Positions 8,987 to 16,872 of a DNA stretch of 64,000 nt are shown here, in pieces (position 1 is the first letter of the stretch; the number at the start of each line of letters is the position of its first letter). The notes below the pieces were generated by a model that searched no databases, was not told where the DNA came from, and saw only the letters and a program-made list of their open reading frames with translations. Source of the stretch: Hyphococcus flavus (GTDB lineage Bacteria > Pseudomonadota > Alphaproteobacteria > Caulobacterales > Parvularculaceae); assembly GCF_028748065.1 (NCBI RefSeq), contig NZ_CP118166.1, positions 325,501 to 389,500 of the forward strand, read 5' to 3'. Both the position numbers and the translations under genes were made by a program.

Positions 8987-9868
8987 TTAAAAAGGACGGT
9001 CGCCCTTGATTGTGACCCTGTTTCCGTAACGGCGATGGGGCCAGTAGTCCCACACCGCATGATGCTGCGCGCAGCGATTGTCCCAAAAAGCAAGGGAGCC
9101 CGGCGCCCAGCGAAAGCGGCACTGAAACGCCGGATGCGCCGCATGCCGGATCAGGAAACGCAAGATCGCATCGCTTTCGTCAGGAGGAACACCGTCGATC
9201 GCAGTCGTAAAGCCGGCGTTCACATAAAGGCATTTGCGCTTCGTTTCCGGATGCGTGCGCACGACCGGATGATGGGCGCGCGGATATTGCGGCTTATCCT
9301 TGACGCCCAAGTCCGCATAAAGCCCTCGATAAACATGCTCGCCGTCATGGATCGCGATCATGCCGTCGAGATAGGTTTTCATCTGCGGCGACAAGGCATC
9401 ATAGGCCGCATACATGTTTGCGAACAGCGTATCGCCGCCACAAGGCGGGGTTTGCTTGATGTAAAGAATGCTGCCCAGCGGCGGCTCTGGCTCGCAGGAT
9501 ACGTCCGTATGCCATGTTTCCCCATTCGCCCGCGAGGAGTTCTCATCGGCAGCGATGACCATCAGCTCCGGATGGCCGGCTTCGCTCGGGGCCGCCGGAT
9601 GCGCATGCAGCTCGCCAAAGAGCTTGCCGAAGGCGACATGCTGATCCGGCGTCAGGTCCTGACCGCGGAAGAAAATCACCAGATTTTCGAGGAAGGCGCG
9701 GCGAATTTCCTCAATGACGGCGCCGGAAAGCTCTTTGCCAAGATCGACGCCGCCAATCTCGGCGCCGATCACCGGCGTAAACTTGTTGACGGCGATGTAA
9801 CGATAGCTGTCCGTCTCCATGTCCCCAACCGCGGGAGCATTCAAGGGTTTTTGCTTTAGATTCATCAT
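8987..9868 (-). CDS. TauD/TfdA-family Fe(II)/2-oxoglutarate dioxygenase
   Basis: Non-haem iron dioxygenase, 293 residues. The iron triad is visible as H120-x-D122 (GETWHTDVSC) and the distal His in WDNRCAQHHA (about 269); the 2-oxoglutarate-binding Arg is in GNRVTI (about 284). Members of this family hydroxylate a carbon next to sulfonate, ether, ester or amine groups, which then falls apart. The start is one of two adjacent ATGs (9868, 9865); the ribosome site is weak. Second gene of the MFS-TauD-SDR operon. Taurine is not implied: no tauABC genes are nearby. Confidence 0.92.
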   Translation of the reverse strand: MMNLKQKPLNAPAVGDMETDSYRYIAVNKFTPVIGAEIGGVDLGKELSGAVIEEIRRAFLENLVIFFRGQDLTPDQHVAFGKLFGELHAHPAAPSEAGHPELMVIAADENSSRANGETWHTDVSCEPEPPLGSILYIKQTPPCGGDTLFANMYAAYDALSPQMKTYLDGMIAIHDGEHVYRGLYADLGVKDKPQYPRAHHPVVRTHPETKRKCLYVNAGFTTAIDGVPPDESDAILRFLIRHAAHPAFQCRFRWAPGSLAFWDNRCAQHHAVWDYWPHRRYGNRVTIKGDRPF

Positions 9869-9892
9869 TTGCTACTTCGATTTCTAAGGCAT

Positions 9893-11197
9893 TCAACATG
9901 GTTTGTCGGCCCGTCCCCAGGCTCTGCCTGCAAAATAAAAGGCGATGGCGGACGGTATGTTGAACAAAAATGAAAAGGCGATCGCCATGCCGAGCGCCGC
10001 AACGCCAACGGACGGCGCCAGCGCATCGCTGATTAAACCGATCACCAGCGGTCCAAGCCCAAGCCCCACTAAATTCTGTATAAAGATCATCAACGCGGCG
10101 GCGCTCGCGCGCTCTTGCGGATCCGCAACTCCCTGGACAAGCGCGTAGGAGGCCGGCTGATAAAGCGTGTTGCAAAACACCGCCGCCACCGCGCCGATGA
10201 GCGCAAACACAAGACCTTGCGCCAGAAAAGCGGGCACGCCGACAAAGGTCGCGGCGAAAACCGTCACGGCGGGCCACCAGGCGAGCCAGCGGCGATCGCG
10301 TTTGGCGAGAAAATCCCCGGCCGCGCCGCCAATCAGGCTGCCTAACGCACCCGCAATCGCCGCTGATGCGCCCAGGATCGCCGCCGCCGCACCGACCGAC
10401 ATGCCGTGAGCGCGCACGAAATACGCAATGCCGAAAGCAGCGAGCCCATAGGCCACCATCAAGTGAAACGCAGATCCGGCGACGCAGAGCAGGAACGGCG
10501 GTGATTTCATCAATGCGCCGAACGCCTTAACCGCGCGCCCCGCCCTGGCGGCGCCGCCCAGGCGAACCGGCTCCTTAAGCGTGAAATAGACCAGCGCGGA
10601 CACGATCAATCCGGGCGCGCCAAGCGCCATAAACGCCGCGCGCCAGCCATGGGTTTCCGCCACGAGGCCGCCGATCAGCGACGCAACAAGACCGCCGGCC
10701 GAGATGCCCACAACGAGGACGGAAAACGCAGACGAGCGCCGCTCCGGCGAAACGGAATCCGCGATAAGCGAATGTGTGCATGGAGCATATCCCGCCTCGC
10801 CGGCGGCGACTCCGGTGCGCGCGACGGCGAGATACCAAAAACCGGGCGCCACGCCGCACAACATCGTCATGGCGCTCCAGACCGCCAGACACGCCGCAAG
10901 GATGTTGCGGCGATTGAGCCGGTCTGCGGCGCGTGCAATCGCAAGCCCCAATGTCGGGTAAACGAGCGCAAAGGCGGTTCCGCCCACCAGCCCCAGCATG
11001 GTGTCCGAAAGACCGAATTCATTTTTGATGGGCTCGGCCACGATGCCGATAATCTGCCGGTCGGCCATGTTCAGGGTCGACACCAGAAACATGACGCCAA
11101 GGAAATACGGCAAGGACGTTCCTGCGGCCTTGCCGGACGCCGCGCCAGACATCGGGATTGCGCCGGGCTCCGGCCTGCCGCTCGCCGCCATTCTCAT
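9893..11197 (-). CDS. MFS transporter
   Basis: Inner-membrane transporter of about 434 residues with twelve hydrophobic segments. Typical features are LNMADRQIIGIVAEPIK in helix 1 and the loop 2-3 motif (ARAADRLNRRNIL). The sequence style is that of the sphingomonad-type MFS group often found beside TonB receptors and catabolic genes. ATG 11197 is chosen because AGGAG precedes it by five bases; a longer upstream reading has no ribosome site. First gene of the operon with the dioxygenase and SDR, and its promoter carries a palindrome shared with other genes of this island (11324-11338). Confidence 0.9.
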   Translation of the reverse strand: MRMAASGRPEPGAIPMSGAASGKAAGTSLPYFLGVMFLVSTLNMADRQIIGIVAEPIKNEFGLSDTMLGLVGGTAFALVYPTLGLAIARAADRLNRRNILAACLAVWSAMTMLCGVAPGFWYLAVARTGVAAGEAGYAPCTHSLIADSVSPERRSSAFSVLVVGISAGGLVASLIGGLVAETHGWRAAFMALGAPGLIVSALVYFTLKEPVRLGGAARAGRAVKAFGALMKSPPFLLCVAGSAFHLMVAYGLAAFGIAYFVRAHGMSVGAAAAILGASAAIAGALGSLIGGAAGDFLAKRDRRWLAWWPAVTVFAATFVGVPAFLAQGLVFALIGAVAAVFCNTLYQPASYALVQGVADPQERASAAALMIFIQNLVGLGLGPLVIGLISDALAPSVGVAALGMAIAFSFLFNIPSAIAFYFAGRAWGRADKPC

Positions 11198-11323
11198 GTC
11201 CTCTCCTAACGCACGTCTTATTTTATGGCATGCAGCCCCAAGCCGAGCTGACGGTGTTTCATCGCCAGCGCGTTCTGGCCATGTTGTTCTGTTTGCCCCC
11301 ATGAAACGCCGCCCCGGAGCTTT

Positions 11324-11338
11324 TGTCAATAATCGACA
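11324..11338. promoter_or_regulatory. Palindromic operator candidate, site A (MFS-TauD-SDR operon)
   Basis: TGTCAATAATCGACA is an almost perfect 15-base palindrome. On the minus strand it contains TTGACA, a consensus -35, about 125 bases before the MFS start. The same 14-base core recurs at 20974-20987. Proposed binding site of the nearby GntR regulators; this is inference. Confidence 0.6.
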
Positions 11339-11429
11339 TTAAGTGCGTTTCGCGCGGAAATGCGGCGCAGGCGGGTCATGTCTCACGCCTACGCGCTCAC
11401 CCCCGCCGGCCAGCAAGGTTCGCACGTCC

Positions 11430-12221
11430 CTAGTCGGAAGCCCCGGCCTTTGACGACTTTTCCAGCGTCGCCTCTGACGTCTCGCCTGTTGGCGTCTCGC
11501 CCGTTTCGGCGCGCCGCCGGATCTCCGCAAGACTGTCGAGCACCAGATCCCGCGCCAGACGCTCCGCCTCGCCAACACGCGCTTTTTCAATCGCCTTACA
11601 TAGCGCCGTCCAGCGCGCCGCCGATCTGCGGCGGCGTTCAGGACTTAAAATGCTGGCCCATAGCACGGCGACTTCACGCTCAAACACTGCGGACATCCGC
11701 CCGAGATACCGCGCGCCGGACAGGCTGGTGATCAAAACGGAAACAGCGCGGCGCACTGTGATGTAATCGCCGACAGTCGCTTCCTTCGCGATCGACAACC
11801 GCGTCAGCAGAGCGACGCCGTCCGCAATGGCGGCGAGCGCGGCGGCGCTGCGCTCGCTCGCGGACGCGGCAAGGCCCGCCTGGGCGGCGAACAACTCAGC
11901 GCGAATATGAAAAAGCGCCTCCAGCTCGTCGTCCGTTAGCTTGCGCACGATTGCGCCTTTTCGCCCTCGAAGCGTGACAAGCCCGTCCCTGTCCAGGAGG
12001 CGCAACGCTTCGCGCACCGGCCCGCGGCTGACATCAAAATGATCCGCCACCGCCAGCTCCCGAATCGACTCGCCCGGCTTGAAATCACCAAACTGAATCC
12101 GATCTGCAATCCAGGCCGCGATATAACCGGGCAAAGACGGCGGCGGCGGCTGCGCCACACCAGCGATGGTTTCAGCCCGCGCAACGAAAGCCCTGATATC
12201 CGGTGCAAGCTCCGCCGTCAT
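11430..12221 (-). CDS. GntR-family regulator with full-length FCD domain
   Basis: FadR/FCD-type repressor, 263 residues. Winged HTH at about residues 29-95 (ESIRELAVADHFDVSRGPVR, EALRLLDRDGLV), then an all-helical FCD ligand domain up to about residue 240 and a low-complexity tail. Its ATG overlaps the stop of a second GntR gene (ATGA), so both are made from one message. The ligand is presumably a carboxylate or CoA intermediate of the local pathway. Confidence 0.9.
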   Translation of the reverse strand: MTAELAPDIRAFVARAETIAGVAQPPPPSLPGYIAAWIADRIQFGDFKPGESIRELAVADHFDVSRGPVREALRLLDRDGLVTLRGRKGAIVRKLTDDELEALFHIRAELFAAQAGLAASASERSAAALAAIADGVALLTRLSIAKEATVGDYITVRRAVSVLITSLSGARYLGRMSAVFEREVAVLWASILSPERRRRSAARWTALCKAIEKARVGEAERLARDLVLDSLAEIRRRAETGETPTGETSEATLEKSSKAGASD

Positions 12222-12772
12222 CGGTTCAGACTTTCTCCGATTTCTCCAAGCCGTTCCGGCGCAACGATGGACACATGCAAGGCGATGCGCGCCATCGCCC
12301 TGGCGAGACGCGCATTCCTGGACGCCGCTCCAAGCCGCTCAAGCTGCTCTTCAACGAGGACGAGCCGGCGCGACGGCGCCTTCGCCGTTATCTCGCCAGC
12401 GCGCAACTGTTCAACCGACGCGTCATGACGGCGAAGTTCCTCCCCCAAGAGCCAGCGCAGCCGGTCCCACACGATAAACAGCTCCGCGGGCGGTGCGTAT
12501 TGATCGTCGATCACCCGGGCGCCGCGGCGCGCAGACACGATGATCGCGCCCTGCTTTTCCAGAAGGTGAAACGCTTCGCGGGTCGTCGCCGCCGTGCAAT
12601 GAAACCGCTCGGCGACCGCGCGCTCGGTGATGCGGGCGCCCGCCTTGAAGGACCCATCGACAATCAGCGCGCGCAGCTCGTCCGCGACCAGCGAAGGGCC
12701 TGGCCCGCTTTTGCCTGAATCCGTCCTCGAGGACTTTGGCGACTGACGCGTTGTGGTTGGTTTTTTGGTCAC
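12218..12772 (-). CDS. GntR-family regulator, C-terminally short
   Basis: Second GntR protein, 184 residues. A basic N-terminal tail is followed by a wHTH at about 28-95 (ITERAVAERFHCTAATTREA) and only part of an FCD domain. Aligned by eye with its neighbour, it stops right after PERLGEIGESLN, where the paralogue continues with about 30-50 more residues of FCD helix. The stop overlaps the next start, so the truncation looks fixed rather than recent. It may form heterodimers with the downstream regulator. A half-palindrome lies upstream at about 12823-12832. Confidence 0.88.
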   Translation of the reverse strand: MTKKPTTTRQSPKSSRTDSGKSGPGPSLVADELRALIVDGSFKAGARITERAVAERFHCTAATTREAFHLLEKQGAIIVSARRGARVIDDQYAPPAELFIVWDRLRWLLGEELRRHDASVEQLRAGEITAKAPSRRLVLVEEQLERLGAASRNARLARAMARIALHVSIVAPERLGEIGESLNR

Positions 12773-12822
12773 GCCCTGACTTTATCTGCCTGCTGTGGGT
12801 CCCTGAAATGGCGAGAGAAAAT

Positions 12823-12832
12823 AATTGACTTT
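12823..12832. promoter_or_regulatory. Operator half-site candidate upstream of the GntR pair
   Basis: ATAATTGACT is the reverse complement of AGTCAATTAT and resembles one arm plus centre of the island palindrome. The other arm is not conserved. Suggests possible autoregulation; weak evidence. Confidence 0.3.
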
Positions 12833-12895
12833 CTTATATTTACGCAACTGTTTGCCAAACATTGCAAATTTTAACGCCGGCGCCGAAAATGCGGA

Positions 12896-12922
12896 GGGAG
12901 CGCCGGCCTTGCCGGCGCTCCC
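12896..12922 (-). terminator. Intrinsic terminator of the minus-strand serine hydrolase gene
   Basis: Perfect 12-base stem (GGGAGCGCCGGC) with a CTT loop, 30 bases past the stop of the hydrolase gene. On the minus strand a short ATTTTC follows the hairpin. It would isolate the hydrolase from the downstream GntR genes. Confidence 0.75.
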
Positions 12923-12951
12923 CGAACAATTCGCCTCGAAGCTTTCAGCGA

Positions 12952-14163
12952 TTACGGATTGTTGTTCGCCTGAATATCAATCAGGTCCGCGAGCCCGCCC
13001 GAATTGATGATGAGATCCGTCGCGTCGATATATCCCGTCAAAAGATGGTCATCGAGGTGGATATAGGCGGCCCAGTCCTTGTCGGGCGAATAAAACGTAA
13101 CCGCGCCCCAGGCGCCGACGCCCAGATAGATTTTCGAGCCGCCCTGGTCGAACACCCACTGGCCGCGCGCATAATCGAGATCGAGATCCTTGATCGGGCT
13201 GCTCACCGTCGGTACAGATCCGCTCTGCAACGGAACCGTGACTTCATTCAATGAAGCAAGAGAAGCCGCATTGAAAAGCGTGTGATTGTTTCCGCACTCG
13301 CCGCTCAGCAGCGCCTGCGCGAAGGCGCCGCCATCGAACAGATCGGTTTCAAATCCGCCTGCCGCCCATTCATTATTGGGGCGCTTCACAAGCGTGTCCG
13401 TAAGGTTGCAGGGACCGGTCAAATAGTCCTCAAGAATTGTCGTAAAGTCATCATTGACAGCGTTAGCCACCGCAAGTCCGAGAATCTGCCACGACATTGG
13501 ACCGTAAGAGAAAGCTTCGCCGGGCGCGTAAACATAAGCGCTGTTGTTGTTCGGATCGTCATCTTCCGCGATGTCAGCGGCGATCATATCCTCCCCGCAT
13601 GTTTCAAACGAAACGAACGGATTGTTAATGCACGAAGTCAGCCCAATCGGCCAAGCGCTGACGGTCTCATGTCCTGTCATCATGGTAATGAGATCGTTGA
13701 TCGTCATGTGGTCGTAAACGAGACGCGATGTCCCGTTATCGTCGAATTGACTTGCGTTCAACGACGTCGCGTTTGTGATATGGTCCTTCACCAGATCGTT
13801 CAGCGAAAAATTGACATTCGGATCCTGCGCCACCGCCATCGCCACCGCCGCCGTAAAGGTTTTCGACAAAGATGCGACATTAAAGTTGTGATTGTTGATG
13901 AAGTAATCGCAGCTTTGGCCGTCCCACCAACCGAAGCCGGTCCAATAAACGACCTCGCCCTTGTGATAGATGATCATTCCCCCGCGCTGGAAAGGGGAAT
14001 TTTCCAACGCAGCTTTGACGTCGGTCCAATCATAACCCGATGGCAAAGGATCATCCGGACATTTAGCGTTGGTTTGCGCGGCGGCCTGCGTTGCAAAGAC
14101 CAGCGCCAGTAGCGCGCCGCATAGTGCTCCCACTCCTCCAAAATGCTTGCTTTTGAACCTCAC
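12952..14163 (-). CDS. Serine hydrolase, beta-lactamase/penicillin-binding superfamily, exported
   Basis: Probable periplasmic esterase or amidase with a class-C beta-lactamase fold. The start is GTG 14163, because GGAGGA lies five to six bases upstream; an upstream ATG at 14187 lacks one. A signal peptide ends at AAAQ near residue 30. The catalytic SxxK is SLSK at about 98-101 (NVASLSKTF). The expected Y-x-N is altered to YGPMSW (SYGP), and the third KTG-type motif is not obvious. The protein is rich in Asn, Asp and Cys for the family. Divergent from a second serine hydrolase, with palindromes in between. Substrate unknown; a role in resistance to beta-lactams is not implied. Confidence 0.85.
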   Translation of the reverse strand: MRFKSKHFGGVGALCGALLALVFATQAAAQTNAKCPDDPLPSGYDWTDVKAALENSPFQRGGMIIYHKGEVVYWTGFGWWDGQSCDYFINNHNFNVASLSKTFTAAVAMAVAQDPNVNFSLNDLVKDHITNATSLNASQFDDNGTSRLVYDHMTINDLITMMTGHETVSAWPIGLTSCINNPFVSFETCGEDMIAADIAEDDDPNNNSAYVYAPGEAFSYGPMSWQILGLAVANAVNDDFTTILEDYLTGPCNLTDTLVKRPNNEWAAGGFETDLFDGGAFAQALLSGECGNNHTLFNAASLASLNEVTVPLQSGSVPTVSSPIKDLDLDYARGQWVFDQGGSKIYLGVGAWGAVTFYSPDKDWAAYIHLDDHLLTGYIDATDLIINSGGLADLIDIQANNNP

Positions 14164-14287
14164 TGTTTCCTCCTTTTTTGATTGCATTCCATCCCCGCCG
14201 GAAGAGCCGCGATCGGGAATGCTTTTGGGTTGCCGGCGTACAAGGCGAGCAGGAAGAATCGGCGTTGCGGCCGGTGCGCCGTCATAT

Positions 14288-14302
14288 TGTCAATTATTTG
14301 CA
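14288..14302. promoter_or_regulatory. Palindrome-like operator candidate, site D
   Basis: TGTCAATTATTTGCA between the divergent serine hydrolases. The left arm matches sites A-C (TGTCAAT-AT); the right arm is degenerate. Inferred to belong to the same regulatory family. Confidence 0.4.
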
Positions 14303-14367
14303 ATTAGTCAAGAAAGCAGTGGATAGTCTGATATATTTCCTATATTTTCCTGAAAAAATCATAAATA

Positions 14368-14382
14368 TGAAATTTATTGACA
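14368..14382. promoter_or_regulatory. Palindrome-like operator candidate, site E
   Basis: TGAAATTTATTGACA, the reverse complement of TGTCAATAAATTTCA, sits 16 bases before the TTG start at 14399 and touches the ribosome-site region. TTGTCAATAA, read on the minus strand, is identical to the matching part of site A. Confidence 0.4.
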
Positions 14383-14398
14383 ATTCAGGGAGGAATTT

Positions 14399-15709
14399 TT
14401 GACTGCGCTTTTCACCCGCCGGAGCACGCTCGCCGCCGCCGCGTCAGCGCCGCTCGCCGCGCTCGCCCTGCCCTCCTGCGTCTCGAAAAAGTCGCCCGCC
14501 GGAATGTTCGACATCGGCCGCCTCAGCGCGGCGGGCGAGATGATCGACGGCCTCGTTGAAAGCGGCCAAATTCCCGGCGGCGCGGTGCGCATATCGCAGC
14601 ATGGCGAGCTGCTTTTCGAGCATTATGCGGGCAAGGCGGACATCGCATGCGGCAAGAACATCGCCCCGGATACGATCTATCGGGCTTATTCCATGACCAA
14701 GCCGGTTACGGCCGCCGCCATCATGCTGCTGGTCGAGGACGGCAGGTTGTCGCTCGATGATCCGGTGACCGCTTATGTTCCGGAGTTTTCCGATCTCGCC
14801 GTTTATGTTTCGCAGGACGGCGAGAAAATCGTGACGGAGCCTGCGGGCGTCATGCGCGTCGCTCACCTGCTGACGCATACGTCCGGCCTCAGCAATAGCT
14901 GGAATCCCGGTCCGCTTTCTCCTCTCTATCGCAAGGCCGGCCTTGTTTCAGCAAAATATGTCTACGATCCGGAATTCAGCGCCGGTCTTTCGGAATTCGC
15001 GGCCCGGCTCGGAAAAATCCCTCTGCAGTTTCAGCCCGGCTCGCAATGGCTCTACAGCATTTCCCCTGATATTGCGGGATTGGTTGTCGAGCGTGTCACG
15101 GGGACGAGCTTCAGCGCCTTTTTAAAGGCACGGATTTTCAACCCGCTTGGCATGGAGGATGCGGATTTTTATGTGCCCGCACCCAAGGCCGAACGGCTTG
15201 CGAGCATGTATGCATTAAAAGAAGGAAGCCTCATCCTCGCGGAAGCAGCGGCCGACTCTCCTTTCCTGACCAAGCCCTGCGCTGAATCCGGCTCCGCCGG
15301 ACTGTTATGCACGCTCAGCGATTATCACCGCTTCGCCAATATGCTTGCGGAATTCGGTGAAACCGGCGGCGCACGCGTCATGAGCCGCAAAAGCGTCCGC
15401 ACAATGACAGCGCCTCATGTGGGCGCCGAGATCCTCGGCGACACATTCCAGAAATTCATGGGGTTCGCCTCGGGCGGGTCCGGCCTCGGCATGGAGATGG
15501 CGCTTGGCGGCGCTGTGCTTACCGACCCGGCTGCCGCCGAAAAGCCCGGCCTTAAAGGCGAATACACCTGGGGCGGCGCGGCGAGCACGACCTTTTTCGC
15601 GGTTCCCGAGGCCGGCTTGTCGGCGACGCTGATGACCCAGCTTTTCCCATCGGGAACGCTGCCCTTGCGCGACATGCTGAAGACCGCCGTCTATCAGGCC
15701 ATGAATTAA
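14399..15709 (+). CDS. Serine hydrolase (EstB/class-C beta-lactamase family) lipoprotein
   Basis: Probable envelope esterase, 436 residues. The start is TTG 14399 with GGGAGGA upstream. The N-terminus has FTRRSTLAAAAS (Tat-like) and a lipobox ending at LPSC (about 27). Catalytic S98-MT-K101 (YRAYSMTKPVTAA) and YSIS at the second motif place it with EstB-like esterases. The C-terminal WGGAASTTFF stretch stands where KTG/HTG occurs and is typical of this group (Trp-Gly-Gly). Same operon as the DUF3089 esterase, 38 bases downstream. Divergent from another serine hydrolase. Confidence 0.9.
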   Translation: MTALFTRRSTLAAAASAPLAALALPSCVSKKSPAGMFDIGRLSAAGEMIDGLVESGQIPGGAVRISQHGELLFEHYAGKADIACGKNIAPDTIYRAYSMTKPVTAAAIMLLVEDGRLSLDDPVTAYVPEFSDLAVYVSQDGEKIVTEPAGVMRVAHLLTHTSGLSNSWNPGPLSPLYRKAGLVSAKYVYDPEFSAGLSEFAARLGKIPLQFQPGSQWLYSISPDIAGLVVERVTGTSFSAFLKARIFNPLGMEDADFYVPAPKAERLASMYALKEGSLILAEAAADSPFLTKPCAESGSAGLLCTLSDYHRFANMLAEFGETGGARVMSRKSVRTMTAPHVGAEILGDTFQKFMGFASGGSGLGMEMALGGAVLTDPAAAEKPGLKGEYTWGGAASTTFFAVPEAGLSATLMTQLFPSGTLPLRDMLKTAVYQAMN

Positions 15710-15747
15710 ACCGCTTTCCACGCCCGCCGCCCACCAAGGACTCAGTA

Positions 15748-16863
15748 ATGAAAATACATGTTCTGGCTTTGCTGGCGACGGCGCTCGCCGTCGCGTGCTC
15801 GTCGCAGAAAGATGACGAAACCAAAGTCGCACAAAGGCTGGTTTTCAAACCGGACCATGATTTTTCGCCAGACCTTGCCCCGCCGGCGCCGGACTATCGT
15901 TCGCCGGACGCCTGGGCGGCGCTGCCGGAGCGCAAGGACAACGCCGACCAGACGCCGGAAGGCGTTGCAGATAAGCAGGCGGAAGCGGCGGCCGATGTCT
16001 TTTTCATCCACCCGACAACCTATTTCAAAAAGGACGGATGGAACGCGCTTTATGACAATTCCGGCGAAGGCCGCATGAGCGTCGAAGAGGGAACCTTGCG
16101 AGGCCAAGCAAGCGTTTTTAACGGTTGCTGCCGCGTTTTCGCGCCACGCTATCGCCAGGCGACGCTTTATACGTTCTTTGCATTCAACGAAAACAGCGAA
16201 CACGCCCTTGATCTCGCCTATCAGGACATCGCCGCAGCGTTCGATAATTTTATCCGTGAAAGAAACGACGGACGGCCCTTCATCATCGCCAGCCACAGCC
16301 AGGGCAGTTATCACGCCATGCGCCTTCTTGAAGAGCGCGTCATCGGCACAGACCTTATGGATAGGCTTGTCGCCGTTTATGCGGTCGGGGGGCCCGTGCC
16401 GGAAGCGTTCGCACCGGACCGGCTGCCGCCTTGCGACGACGCCCGGCAGACCCGCTGCATCATCGGCTGGAATACGGTCAGCAACAAAAACGAACCTGAT
16501 CTGCGCCGCGACGAACGCGCCCTCATCTGGCTTGACGGCGGCTACCAGCCGGTCGCCGGGCGCCCGCTCTTATGCGTCAATCCGCTGAACTGGAAAGCAG
16601 GCGGCGGCGCGCCCGCCAGCGACAATCTCGGCGCGCTTTCGGGCAATCAGGACCCCGGCGCCTTATCGGCGCTCCTCCCCCACCTCACCGGCGCCAGATG
16701 CGAAAACGGATATCTGGTGATCGATTTCAATGAAGACATAGACGGCTTTAAAAGCCGGCAGACTAAGAACGGCTCTTATCACGTTTTCGACTACAATCTC
16801 TTCTATATGAATATCCGCGCAAACGCGATCGATCGGGTCGACGCTTTTCTTGAAGAACAATGA
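15748..16863 (+). CDS. DUF3089-family alpha/beta-hydrolase lipoprotein
   Basis: 371-residue lipoprotein (LAVAC17). The DUF3089 fold is indicated by DVFFIHPTTYF near 83-93 and by the nucleophile elbow ASHSQGS with Ser184. The family consists of alpha/beta hydrolases of mostly unknown substrates. It follows a serine hydrolase on the same strand, so the pair could remove two ester or lactone bonds from the same molecule. It ends 10 bases from the convergent MmgE/PrpD gene. Confidence 0.85.
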   Translation: MKIHVLALLATALAVACSSQKDDETKVAQRLVFKPDHDFSPDLAPPAPDYRSPDAWAALPERKDNADQTPEGVADKQAEAAADVFFIHPTTYFKKDGWNALYDNSGEGRMSVEEGTLRGQASVFNGCCRVFAPRYRQATLYTFFAFNENSEHALDLAYQDIAAAFDNFIRERNDGRPFIIASHSQGSYHAMRLLEERVIGTDLMDRLVAVYAVGGPVPEAFAPDRLPPCDDARQTRCIIGWNTVSNKNEPDLRRDERALIWLDGGYQPVAGRPLLCVNPLNWKAGGGAPASDNLGALSGNQDPGALSALLPHLTGARCENGYLVIDFNEDIDGFKSRQTKNGSYHVFDYNLFYMNIRANAIDRVDAFLEEQ

Positions 16864-16872
16864 GGCCGGTCT

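Noticed and set aside
9868-9893. Taurine utilisation operon
   Set aside because: The dioxygenase is TauD-like but no sulfonate ABC transporter is present; the neighbours are MFS, SDR, TonB receptors and esterases.
14377-14382. TTGACA as -35 of the serine hydrolase gene at 14399
   Set aside because: Only 16 bases lie between it and the start codon, leaving no room for a -10 and transcript start; better explained as part of a palindrome.
12952-15709. True antibiotic-resistance beta-lactamases
   Set aside because: The SxxK fold is shared with esterases; motif 2 and 3 differ from class C enzymes and the context is catabolic.
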